A stretch of DNA of 64,000 nucleotides from Drosophila persimilis. Its lineage: Eukaryota > Arthropoda > Insecta > Diptera > Drosophilidae. Both the position numbers and the translations under genes were made by a program. The notes below the pieces were generated by a model. That model worked only from the letters and a program-made list of their open reading frames with translations. It had not been told where the DNA came from and searched no databases. The stretch is from the NCBI RefSeq assembly GCF_003286085.1, contig NW_020825712.1, forward strand, positions 1 through 64,000. The letters run 5' to 3'. This document shows, piece after piece, positions 43,504 to 53,761 of this stretch; position 1 is the stretch's first letter, and every line of letters begins with the position of its first letter.

Positions 43504-44604
43504 ACGAGGGAGAACGTTGTGAGTTGCTGCGGACACCGCAACTCTACAGTTATACCCGATACTAAGTCAGTATGGCTCTCCTCCGGCAGACGCCGCTAAT
43601 ATTAAACGACACGACAAAGAATGCGTGCGAGAGAGACAGAAAATCAGTCTGAGCGTGACGTCGGGCGCTGCGTAGCCAATGCAAATTGATTTGTTCCTTT
43701 TGGCTATAAAAATGATCTGATCTGATCCAAATTCAGCAACTGGATAGATATGGTCATTCTCTATGATTCTGCGTTTTTAGTTTTCTCGAATCTGCAATAT
43801 TGTGGATGCAACTGATTCTCGTCCTTTGTGGGGGCGGAAGGGGGTGGGGCGAAATTCTGAGATATACGTTTTATAGTGAGATCTAACAAAAGTGCGGATA
43901 CCAAATTTGGTTACTCTAGCCTTAATAGTCTCTGAGATTTGTGGATGCCCCAGATTTTCGTCCTTTGCGGGGGCGGAAGGGGGTGTGGCTAAATTTTGAC
44001 ACAAAACGGTCAAGGTCCGATATCACAGGAGTGTGGATACCAAATTTGGTTGCTCTAGCTCTTATAGGTTCTGAGATCCTTGAACTCATATTTTGCAATT
44101 GGCAAAACCGCTGTGTGTTAGAGAGAGACAGAGCGAGAAAGAATGAAATTGTTTTCTTGATTCTGGCTATAATAATTATACGATATGGTTGAGATTTTAC
44201 ACTCTAGAACATATAGTCATCCTCTACGATTCTGCGTTTTTGGTTTTATCGTATCGTCGAAAAATGTGGATGCCACAGATTTTCGTCCTTTGTGGGGGCG
44301 GAAGTGGGCGGGGCGAAGTTTTGAAATAATTTTATAGCAGTGACATATCACAGAAGTCTGGATCCAAAACATCGTTGCTCTAGCTCTTATAGTCTTTGAG
44401 CATTGGGCGCTGAAGGGGACGGACAGACGGACGGACGGACAGACGGACAGACAGACATGGCTCAATCGACTCGGCTATTGATGCTGATCAAGAATATATA
44501 CATATAATTTATGGGGTCGGAAACGATTCCTTCTGGACGTTACACACATCCACTTTTACCACAAATCTAATATACCCCAATACTCATTTTGAGTATCGGG
44601 TATA
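43504..44604 (-). mobile_element. Helitron, subtype I, nested in the BEL/Pao leader
   Basis: Complete and in the same position and orientation as the copy at 31645. Lacks about 13 bases of GACCATGAAACCTG near 44110 and has a shorter microsatellite, so it is an older sister of the inverted-arm copies. Confidence 0.92.
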
Positions 44605-45556
44605 AAAAATCACCGCGTCGGTCGTGCAATACCCTGTCTGCAGCTATATACAAAAGGAGATATATATACCATCTACCAAAGGAGATCCAAGTGGAGCATC
44701 CAGCATCAGAAGAGGAGAGTACAGCACCTGGAATTTCCAATCTTATCAAGAGGTATTTGTGCAAAAAATTGAAAGCTCGAGTGAAGACGAAAAGATTAAA
44801 AAACTCGCAATTATTGTCTTGTGCTGAAACAATTGCACCTCGCTTTCAATTCTTGGCACATACGTATGACATAGTAGAGCTAGATTGCATGCTGTAGTTA
44901 GAGTTGAGCATAGATATTAATACTTAATTAATATATACATATGTACATCTAACCCTGTTGGACGCAATAACTACACATATAACTCATTTTAACTGCAATC
45001 GCTGTCACCCCTTTCCCCTTACTCGTTTTCGTTGTGTCAAATATATGTAAAGTTGGGTCGTTGGCCAAGCACGCATACCAATACGCAGCTGCAGCGGTGA
45101 ATTTTTTCGTCTCGCTTTCGCTCCTCACCGTTGCTTATCGTTGTTCTTTTGTTTGGCGCGCTTGATCCAAACCAAACACCAAGTAACGCGCTACCCTGTT
45201 TTCGTCGGGTATATTCGTTTGGTGTCAGTAGGATCCAACTATCAATTAAGACAAAGTCGTGCCTCGCAAATCAATTTAGCGTCGATCGTTGTCGGATCGT
45301 ATACACAACATCGATTCTTCAGAACTACAGCGGTGAAATTTTTCGTTTTCGCTTGTCACCATTGCTGTTCGTTGCTATTCTTGTGTGGTTTTCGTGTACG
45401 CGCCAGCCAAGCGACGCTATACCCTAAATTTGTCGGGTATATTGGTTTTTCACCTCGTTTGGGTACAATTACCCATTATTTCATTGAGTGTCTCGGCATT
45501 AAATACGATTATTAAAAACGATCTTTCGCCTTCAGTTGCTTGTATTGAGAATCAAT
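44605..45556 (+). other. BEL/Pao leader 2, unoccupied LINE target
   Basis: Contains the LINE target ATTCGTTTGGTG once (45207-45218), with no insertion. It also holds two imperfect copies of a block, CAGCGGTGAATTTTTTCGTCTC... (45090-45210) and CAGCGGTGAAATTTTTCGTTTTC... (45329-45450), both ending in GTCGGGTATATT. The second copy is missing from the inverted arms. Confidence 0.8.
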
Positions 45557-46927
45557 ATGACCTCAAAAGCCAACAATATCGCCCTTGAAGAGCTGAAGAA
45601 AAAGCGCAGTTGCCGTGTCAAAGGCATTCGTTTATTAGCGGACCGTTTAGAAGCGGGGGATATTCCGCTGGTATTGACGGAGCTCGATTGCAGACTCGAA
45701 ACGCTGATGCGTAGCATTGACACGGCACGCGAACTTCAAGAGAAGATTGAAGATATAGACATTGACGATGAATTTGGAGTCGAGTTGGAAGAACTCTCAA
45801 TTGTCACAAAGGCAAAATTAATGTCTCTCATTTGCGCATTAAAGACAGCTGATGAGACAATACCGGCAGTACCAGCTTATGGTGGCCCATCTCGTGCTCG
45901 CCTTCCGAAGTTAGCTCTGCCGCAGTTCAGCGGCAACTTTTCGGACTTTAAAAACTTCATAGGTTTATTTGAGACTCTAGTTCACAATGACCAAAGCATT
46001 CCAATTATCGAAAAGTTCAACCATTTGCTTTCGTGTCTCTCCGGTGAAGCGTTGGGAACAGTTAGGGCTTTCCAAGTAACCGAGACCAACTACGAGAAAG
46101 CAATGGCTAGCTTAAAACGGGTCTACGATAATGATTGTCTGATCTTTAAAAATCACATTGATGCCCTATTTAGTCTTCCCAAAATGACCCAGCAATCAGC
46201 ATCGTCCTTAAGGAACCTTATCGATACCGCCTCATCCATATATGGTTCGTTGTTGTCGATAGGCGATGATAAAAAGATCTCGAATGCGATGATTATTCAT
46301 CTCGTCTTGAGCAGAGTCGATCCGGTGACCAAAGAGAAATGGGAAGAACAGCTCGATTATGACAAACTGCCACTTTGGACGGACTGTGAAAAGTTGCTTA
46401 ATCGCAGACATCAGCATCTTTCGGCCGAAAATTCGGACAAACCAAAGCAGGAGCAGAAAGCTGTGCCAAGCAAGCCGCATAATCGGAGCTCATTCGCGTG
46501 TTCCACCGCGAATACCAAAAACCAACAATGCAGCTACTGCAATGCGAAAGGCCATTTGTTGACAGATTGCAGTCCATTTGGTCGGCTGGCAGTAATGCAA
46601 AGGTTCGAATTCGCAAAAACTGCATCCTTGTGCATCACTTGTCTGCAGCCAGGCCACTCTGTAGTACGATGCAAAGCTAAGAAGTGTCGAGTGTGTGGCT
46701 GCTCACACCATACCTTATTGCATAGGTACACAGTGGCGAATAAAAGTCTAGCGTTACCATCACCCCCAGAGAATTCTTCTCCTCCTCCCAATCAGAATCA
46801 ACTTTCCACTTCGCATGCTCTCCATGCGACAGCTATGGATAGAGTTATTCTGGCGTCCGAACAAATAATGGTGAACATGTTTTGGCCCGAGCTCTTCTTG
46901 ACTCGGGGTCTCAAACCAATTTTATAA
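45557..46927 (+). CDS. BEL/Pao gag
   Basis: Structural protein of the retrotransposon particle. The ATG at 45557 (MTSKANNIALEE) is chosen because the arm copies start the same way and the frame just upstream has only a TTG. An N-terminal coiled region is followed by the DUF1759-type core (LPKLALPQFSGNFSDFKNF, LLSCLSGEAL, 45900-46300). Two zinc knuckles follow, CSYCNAKGHLLTDC (46530) and CITCLQPGHSVVRC (46633), and then CRVCGCSHHTLLH (46686). The frame ends at 46927 because of a single-base shift near 46880, at the junction with protease. BEL/Pao elements normally carry one gag-pol frame, so this is a break rather than a designed stop. Confidence 0.9.
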   Translation: MTSKANNIALEELKKKRSCRVKGIRLLADRLEAGDIPLVLTELDCRLETLMRSIDTARELQEKIEDIDIDDEFGVELEELSIVTKAKLMSLICALKTADETIPAVPAYGGPSRARLPKLALPQFSGNFSDFKNFIGLFETLVHNDQSIPIIEKFNHLLSCLSGEALGTVRAFQVTETNYEKAMASLKRVYDNDCLIFKNHIDALFSLPKMTQQSASSLRNLIDTASSIYGSLLSIGDDKKISNAMIIHLVLSRVDPVTKEKWEEQLDYDKLPLWTDCEKLLNRRHQHLSAENSDKPKQEQKAVPSKPHNRSSFACSTANTKNQQCSYCNAKGHLLTDCSPFGRLAVMQRFEFAKTASLCITCLQPGHSVVRCKAKKCRVCGCSHHTLLHRYTVANKSLALPSPPENSSPPPNQNQLSTSHALHATAMDRVILASEQIMVNMFWPELFLTRGLKPIL

Positions 46928-47674
46928 CTGAGGACTTAGCACAGCGCTTACAGATCCGTAGGGAGGAGTCGTGTATCAACTTGCTTGGTATTGGTGAATC
47001 CAATTCACAAGCCAAGAAAAAGATACACACGGTGGTGAAGTCGCGAATTACTGGTAGTGAGTTTTCGGTTGATTTCTGGATTTTAAGGTCCATTTCGGGG
47101 TATTACCCTGATCAAACACTTAACGTGAGTGACTGGAAAATCCCGAAGAACTTACCACTTGCAGACCCATATTTCTTCAAGCCACAGAAGATAGATATGT
47201 TGATAGGTGCAGAAACATTTTTCGAACTTTTATCTGTTGGTCAGATTCGACAAGGTCCTGACTATCCAACTCTGCAGAAAACGCTTCTCGGCTGGATTGT
47301 GTCCGGCAGATACACTCCAAAGGTGACTGCCACCCAAGAAGCGAGCAATTGTTTGAGTTGTCGAGAAGAGTCAGTGATACACATCGAAAACACATTACAA
47401 AAGTTTTGGTCACTGGAAGAATTGCCGTCTTCTAAAAAGTCTTTATCTCCTGAACACAAGTTATGTGAAAAGCATTATAGAAGGACTATTCAGGTCGTGC
47501 CTTCACCTCGGTTTGAAGTAAGACTGCCGTTCAAATCAGATCCAAGTATCCTAGGCAACTCCTACGCCTAAACGGCGGTTTTTATCGCTTGAAAAAAGAT
47601 TGTCTCGTGACCCCGAGTTACAGAAAATGTACTTGGAGTTCATGGAAGAGTACCTCTCCTTGGGTCACATGTTG
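46882..47674 (+). pseudogene. BEL/Pao aspartic protease and truncated RT linker
   Basis: DUF1758-type retropepsin with the active site ALLDSGSQTNFI at about 46888, DMLIGAETFFELL near 47198 and LLGWIVSGRY near 47285. After ILGNSYA (47571) a 1-base shift leads on to a frame with RFLSLEKRL and MEEYLSLGHM up to 47674, where the element is cut. Compare the same stretch in the roo-like element at 7570-7670. No RT motifs remain. Confidence 0.87.
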
Positions 47675-48311
47675 TAGCGTGCAGATGTGGGATAGCTGTC
47701 GTTTACCCATACTAGTATGAAGAGATTTCGTGTGCACCTCTAGCTATGCTCTGACTAAGCTCGCCGGATTGTCGGGGTTCGTTCTACTCTCTCCTATCAT
47801 ATACTGACACACACTCGCATAATGTTTTAGGTGCACATTTAAAAATTAAAAAAAAAGAAGAACCAAACATAAAACTAACAAAAGAATCCAAATTTAACCG
47901 GAGCAAGGAATTGGTTATGGAACTAACAAGTTGGTTGTGGAAAGTGTGGACATACTTATCAATTACTCTACTCAAATGATGAGAAACTCCGGTGTTAGTG
48001 AGAATCTCTATCTTCTCTACCCTCCCAACCTATGCTATACAGGTAACCTGACCGTACAGACCCTTTAATAACGTTAAACAGTTATCATCCCACCACTTCG
48101 ATCATGCCTTTCTGAGTACGGACTCCTGAATTTAGAACATATTATGGTTGTACTTCAAAATCAATATCATTATATATATATATTTCATTAAATCCCTAAT
48201 CATCTAATTAAATTCTCGGAGGGGGTTTTCTTAACTTATAATTAAATTCATTTTTTTGCTGTGTCTCGATAGCTTAATATATGTGTAAAGAATTGAGAAG
48301 AAATATTAGGA
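47675..48311. other. Unassigned AT-rich DNA, possible foreign LTR piece
   Basis: Opens TGTAGCGTGCAGATG right at the pol break, reminiscent of the TGTAGCGCC LTR start but otherwise different. No right end, poly(A) signal or target duplication could be matched. No gene. A 63-codon frame on the minus strand is not convincing. Confidence 0.35.
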
Positions 48312-49417
48312 ACGAGGAGGAACGTTGTGAGTTGCTGCGGACACCGCAACTCTACGGTTATACCCGATACTAAGTCAGTATGGCTCTCCTCCGACAGACG
48401 CCGCTTATATTAAACGACACGACAAAGAGTGCGTGCGAGAGAGACAGAAAATCAGTCTGAGCGTGACGTCGGGCGCTGCGTAGCCACTGCAAATTGATTT
48501 GTTCCTTTTGGCTAAAAAAATGGTCTGATCTGATCCAGATTCAGCAATCTAATAGATATGGTCATTATCTATGATTCTGCGTTTTTAGTTTTCTCAAATC
48601 TGCAATATTGTGGATGCAACAGATTTTCGTCCTTTGTGGGGGCGGATGGGGGTGGGGCGAAATTCTGAGATATACGGTTTATAGTGACATTTTAAAGGAG
48701 TGTGTGCACCAAATTTGGTTACTCTAGCCTTAATAGTCTCTGAGATTTGTGGTTGCCTCAGATTTTCGTCCTTTGCGGGGGCGGAAGGGGGTGTGGCGAA
48801 ATTTGGACAGGAAACGGTCAAGGTCCGATATCACAGGAGTGTGGATACCAAATTTGGTTGCTCTGGCTTTTATAGGTTCTGAGATCCTTGAACTCATATT
48901 TTGCAATTGGCAAAACCGACCATGAAACCTGTGTGTTAGAGTGAGACAGAGCGAGAAAGAGTGAAATTGTTTTCGTGATTCTGGCTATAATAATTATACG
49001 ATCTGGTTCAGATTTTGCACTCTAGAAGATATAGTCATCTTCTACGATTCTGCGTTTTTAGTTTTCTCGTATCGTCGAAATTGTGGATGCCACAGATTTT
49101 CGCCCTTTGTGGGGGCGGAAGTGGGCGGGGCAAAGTTTTGAAATATTTTTGGAGCAGTGACATATCACAGAAGTCTGGATCCAAAACATCGTTGCTCTAG
49201 CTCTTATAGTCTTTGAGCATTAGGCGCTGAAGGGGACGGACAGACGGACAGACGGACGGACGGACAGACAGACAGGGCTCAATCGACTCGGCTATTGATG
49301 CTGATCAAGAATATATATACTTTATAGGGTCGGAAACGATTCCTTCTGGACGTTACACACATCCACTTTTACCACAAATCTAATATACCCCAATACTCAT
49401 TTTGAGTATCGGGTATA
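48312..49417 (-). mobile_element. Helitron, subtype I
   Basis: Complete, with a slightly altered 3' terminus ACGAGGAGG. Belongs with the copies at 51185 and 58095, which share the GGCGGATGGGGGTGGGGC block and GGTTGCCTCAG. Confidence 0.92.
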
Positions 49418-50535
49418 AAAATAAAGATTTTAAAATGACCATCATATATGGGTAACAGATTCTAAAGGGGTGAGAGGTACCAATACATTATGGTTACGGA
49501 TATATAAAGGTGATATCAATAGAAAAATATATGTAACACGCAGATTACTTCCCAGCTCAGTGCATATATGTACTTGTTCTTATTTACAAACTCACAGCGC
49601 TTTTGGTAGGCTAGCACCGTTTATTCCATCCGTGATCGTTGAGCTCAATGATGACGTTGGTGTATACTTCTAAGGAAAAGAAAAGATATTTAATACGAGT
49701 ATATATGCACGTGAGCGTACTAGAGTGTACTGCTTTGTAACCTCAAGAACAATTAATGTTGCTCTCATACCCATTATTTTCCAAAAACCATTTTGTTGGC
49801 TGGGTTACATAACTAACTATAAAACTGTATACATCGTGTGACGAAAGAGAATGGTTTTAGCCTAGCACATGAAATCTAGAGGAAAAAGGGGCGTGTGTTA
49901 CATCAACGAGTAACTACGATCCTCTATTGACGTGGTCGAGAGACATGTCAGCCAGGCTGAGTAGGACTGCGCCTCCGGAAGAATCCAACAATAATGCAAT
50001 CAATTTGAGTTCATGATTGGGTGTCGCTGGCGCAGCTAAATCAGTTGACGATGGGGTACATTAGCTCCTTAGCTTGACTTCAGGTTGCCGATCCGATTCG
50101 ACGTCGGTCTACGGACTACACTTTCATTGGAGGCTCGATAATGGGTGACATCAATGACGCCAAAAATAAAGTTCCGGAGGCGCCTCTTGGTTTTCGCCGT
50201 GCATCCACACGGTTGTTGAGGATTTCGACAGACAACGCCAAGCTGCAGGTCTCGCTGTTCGGTGTTTTCCCGCGGGTTCACTTCACTCCAATGCAACTGA
50301 CGGTCGCACGAGCAGTACCGTGGCTACGGGCCGCCGTCCTATAACACAAATTCTTATATATATATATTACCACGAACACTTTCCAAACTAATCACGGACA
50401 TACCAGCTAGGTTTTTCTTTACACTGCTTTCCTGGGTAAATCTCCTGATTCTCGGTCTTAATTGAAACTCAACTCAAGAGGTATGGCGTAGATGCCAGAA
50501 CTGTTCGTTGGCTAAATATATATATATATATATAT
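49418..50535. other. Unassigned DNA ending in a TA microsatellite
   Basis: No convincing gene. A minus-strand frame at 50069-50296 ends in VVRRPTSNRIGNLKSS, which faintly recalls the RRP..KL end of BEL/Pao pol, but that is too weak to call. A (TA)n run at 50517-50535 is the target of the LTR that follows; errantivirus-like elements favour such sites. Confidence 0.35.
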
Positions 50536-51010
50536 AGTGACATATCTATAGTCCATGCTCCGCATACCCTTGTCTATGTCTATTACCCTGCACCCACAAT
50601 ACTATAAACAATCCGACACTACTATAAACAATCCGACACTCTCAGCTCCGAAACCCCATAAACAATCTCACGCTCGAAATGGACCACGCGTAGCCGATTG
50701 CAGGCAATGTAAACAAACACCCTAAGCTAGAAGTGGAACATAAAACAATAGATGCCGCACTAGAATCCAGCCGCACTAAAATCCAGCCGCACTAGAATCA
50801 CGCCACTAGTCTACATTTGGGAAGGCAAAGCAGTTCTGTTCAAGACAAACGTCAATCGCGACACCTTCGGAAAATTCAACAAAAGTTAATTCCATTCAAG
50901 ACACCGGACATCAGTCATCGTCGGCGAAATAACTAATCAATGTGCACTAAGTTTAAGTGAAAGAATAAAATCTTTTTTTAAAACGCAAACTGCAGTGTCG
51001 CATATTTAAC
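50536..51010 (+). repeat. 5' LTR of a Ty3/gypsy element (17.6/297-like)
   Basis: Starts AGTGACATATC, as LTRs of the 17.6/297 group do, in a TATATA target. Carries AATAAAATC near 50964 as a poly(A) signal. Contains a short direct repeat ACTATAAACAATCCGACACT (50601-50640) and repeats of CAGCCGCACTA near 50770. Ends before the primer site at 51011. About 475 bp. Confidence 0.75.
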
Positions 51011-51026
51011 TGGCGTAGTCGGTAGG
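51011..51026 (+). other. Primer-binding site, tRNA-Ser type
   Basis: TGGCGTAGTCGGTAGG matches the complement of the 3' end of Drosophila tRNA-Ser (TGGCGCAGTCGGTAGG) at 15 of 16 positions. This primer is used by the 17.6/297 group. The leader continues to 51184, where a Helitron splits it. Confidence 0.8.
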
Positions 51027-51184
51027 ATCTCAGTTAAAAGTGAACCCTTTTTTTAAGACGATCAATTGGCGTAGTGACAGTTACAGTGCGTAATAACATA
51101 CAGTGATCAGAGAAAAAGTAACGCTAATACTAAAGAGATCCGCCAAATAATCTACACACGATTCAAACTCAATTAATATTAGAA

Positions 51185-52298
51185 ACGAGGGGGAACGTTG
51201 TGAGTTGCTGCGGACACCGCAACTCTACAGTTATACCCGATACTAAGTCAGTAATGCTCTCCTCCGGCAGACGCCGCTAATATTAAACGACACGACAAAG
51301 AATGCGTGCGAGAGAGACAGAAAATCAGTTTGAGCGTGACGTCGGGCGCTGCGTAGCCAATGCAAATTGATTTGTTCCTTTTGGCTACAAAAATTATCTG
51401 ATCTGATCCAAATTCAGCAACCGGATAGATATAGTCATTATTTATGATTCTGCGTTTTTAGTTTTCTTGAATCTGCAATATTGTGGATGCAACAGATTTT
51501 CGTCCTTTGTGGGGGCGGATGGGGGTGGGGCGAAATTCTGAGATATACGTTTTATAGTGACATCTTAAAGGAGTGTGTGCACCAAATTTGGTTACTCTAG
51601 CCTTAATAGTCTCTGAGATTTGTGGTTGCCTCAGATTTTCGTCCTTTGCGGGGGCGGAAGGGGGTGTGGCGAAATTTGGACAGGAAACGGTCAAGGTCCG
51701 ATATCACAGGAGTGTGGATACCAAATTTGGTTGCTCTGGCTTTTATAGGTTCTGAGATCCTTGAACTCATATTTTGCAATTGGCAAAACCGACCATGAAA
51801 CCTGTGTGTTAGAGTGAGACAGAGCGAGAAAGAGTGAAATTGTTTTCGTGATTCTGGCTGTAATAATTATACGATCTGGTTCAGATTTTGCACTCTAGAA
51901 GATATAGTCATCTTCTACGATTCTGCGTTTTTAGTTTTCTCGTATCGTCGAAATTGTGGATGCCACAGATTTTCGCCCTTTGTGGGGGCGGAAGTGGGCG
52001 GGGCAAAGTTTTGAAATATTTTTGGAGCAGTGACATATCACAGAAGTCTGGATCCAAAACATCGTTGCTCTAGCTCTTATAGTCTTTGAGCATTAGGCGC
52101 TGAAGGGGACGGACAGACGGACAGACGGACAGACGGACGGACGGACAGACAGACAGGGCTCAATCGACTCGGCTATTGATGCTGATCAAGAATATATATA
52201 CTTTATAGGGTCGGAAACGATTCCTTCTGGACGTTACACACATCCACTTTTACCACAAATCTAATATACCCCAATACTCATTTTGAGTATCGGGTATA
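51185..52298 (-). mobile_element. Helitron, subtype I, nested in the Ty3/gypsy leader
   Basis: Complete ends (ACGAGGGGG at left, CGGGTATA at right). It splits the leader of the Ty3/gypsy element: primer site on the left, gag starting 90 bases to the right. Confidence 0.92.
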
Positions 52299-52390
52299 AA
52301 AAAAAAATTGGTCTCAACGACCCCTAGGAGCAAGGGTACATTTCAGGTAGAATTCCCGCCTTTAATATACTGTTACAAAGCCAAAATAAA

Positions 52391-52699
52391 ATGTCTCGTA
52401 GAACAGCAGCAGCCATTAGGGCTACCCACGATAGGAATGAAAATTTCGAATATAGAGCTAAAGCAATCTTAGCCGCATTCCCCAATCCAATTAGCATATA
52501 CGAGTTCGAATACTCATATATGAATGAATATAATTTACCTTTTTCACCACTAATTCATTGTGATGCCACACAAAAGGGTATCGTATTATCAACCATACCC
52601 GGCATCCTCGTAAACAGCCAAATAATAGAAAATGAAATTCTAGGAAGAATTGTGATTGCTAATGTTAGATTGTCTTCCAATCGGAACGGACAACATTAA
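52391..52699 (+). CDS. Small ORF at the start of the Ty3/gypsy element
   Basis: 102 codons beginning MSRRTAAAIRATHD. No domain recognised. It ends 9 bases before the gag ORF and in a different frame, so it may be the N-terminal part of gag separated by a frameshift, or a genuine small leader ORF. The open length and its place just after the leader argue that it belongs to the element. Confidence 0.55.
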   Translation: MSRRTAAAIRATHDRNENFEYRAKAILAAFPNPISIYEFEYSYMNEYNLPFSPLIHCDATQKGIVLSTIPGILVNSQIIENEILGRIVIANVRLSSNRNGQH

Positions 52700-52708
52700 A
52701 AAACACAT

Positions 52709-53761
52709 ATGGACTGGCTTACGATCTGCGCTAAAGTTTGCACTCTAAGAGCAGAATTCGATAAGTCATACAAATGCTTAACGCAGAACAGACCTACACA
52801 AAATAGTACGGTCATCAAACATACAACTAATTTGGTAAACAAATATAATGAGGTCAGAGAACTTTTTCTAGAGAACAAACAAAGACTTACTGATATACAT
52901 TGGTTTCAAGCTACAGACGTCTTCAAACGTCTAAGGGAACGATTAGTATTCGTTAAAGAAAAATTCAATCTAGACATAAACATCCCAAATCTTCTAAACA
53001 CAGCTGCGACATATATACCAGCTGTAGAATCGGAATCAAGACCAATAAGTCCCAGGCCCCCGAATGTAAAAAATATTATCATCATATCGGAACACGATTC
53101 TCGATCAAATAGATCGAACCATCCGGTAAACGACGACAAACCGTCGACTAGTTCAGCAAACAGCGTGGTTGGGCAAGAACCAACCACAATGACAGACGAA
53201 ACAATTGCCCAACGGGCATATATCAAAGATATATCGCACGCCATTCCGGAATTTAATGGACAGAAACTCCATTTACAAAGATTCATTACGGCAGTCAAAT
53301 TGGTCAATCTAACGAAAGGACCATACGAAAATTTAGCTATAGAAGTAATTAAATCAAAAGTAATAGGAACTACATTGTATAAAATACAAGATGAAACCAC
53401 CATTAACGCAATAATAAAGAAATTGCAAGACACTATTGTCGGAGAGTCATCAGATGTTATAAAGGCTAAAATGGCAAAAGTATGCCAAAAAGGCCAAACA
53501 GCCGCCCAATTCACAACAGAGATTGATGATATGAGAAAACTTCTAGAAGCATCATACATTGATGAGGGTTTGCCAGCGGAACACGCCGATAAGTTCAGCT
53601 GCAAAGAGGCCATTAGTACAATGGTTAAAAATTGCGAGCACGGCAGACTAAAAACAATACTAGAAGCAGGCACATTCCCAACAATGAATGATGCCGTAGC
53701 AAAATATATACAGTGTAGTACAGAGATGACTGGTAGTGCAAGTTCAATATTGAGGAATTGA
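52709..53761 (+). CDS. Ty3/gypsy gag
   Basis: 350 codons starting MDWLTICAKVCTL. A helical N-terminal region, an acidic/Ser-rich linker (PRPPNVKN, SRSNRSNHPV), then a capsid-like core from about 53215 (IPEFNGQKLHLQRFITAVKLV...) that resembles gypsy-group gag proteins. It ends SSILRN* by a stop that overlaps the next frame (53758), which goes on with an Arg/Gly/Asn-rich nucleocapsid-like stretch without zinc knuckles. Gag-pol shift by -1 is possible but unproven. Confidence 0.8.
   Translation: MDWLTICAKVCTLRAEFDKSYKCLTQNRPTQNSTVIKHTTNLVNKYNEVRELFLENKQRLTDIHWFQATDVFKRLRERLVFVKEKFNLDINIPNLLNTAATYIPAVESESRPISPRPPNVKNIIIISEHDSRSNRSNHPVNDDKPSTSSANSVVGQEPTTMTDETIAQRAYIKDISHAIPEFNGQKLHLQRFITAVKLVNLTKGPYENLAIEVIKSKVIGTTLYKIQDETTINAIIKKLQDTIVGESSDVIKAKMAKVCQKGQTAAQFTTEIDDMRKLLEASYIDEGLPAEHADKFSCKEAISTMVKNCEHGRLKTILEAGTFPTMNDAVAKYIQCSTEMTGSASSILRN

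Larger units (their letters stand above)
43003..47674 (+). mobile_element. BEL/Pao element, 5' half (TGTAGCGCC family)
   Basis: LTR, primer site, leader with nested Helitron, gag, protease and the first codons of the RT region, ending at LSLGHM. Together with 1-2809 it shows nearly the whole plan of the family, if both are the same family; the shared LTR supports that. This copy lacks the LINE found in the two inverted arms. Confidence 0.85.

Noticed and set aside
44589-44897. 94-102-codon frame in leader 2 (also 32755 and 22057)
   Set aside because: It begins inside the Helitron end and differs between copies at its C-terminus; best explained as leader sequence.
50069-50344. Overlapping 67-75-codon frames as a host gene or pol end
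   Set aside because: Resemblance of the minus-strand C-terminus to a BEL/Pao pol end is a few residues only; not enough to call.
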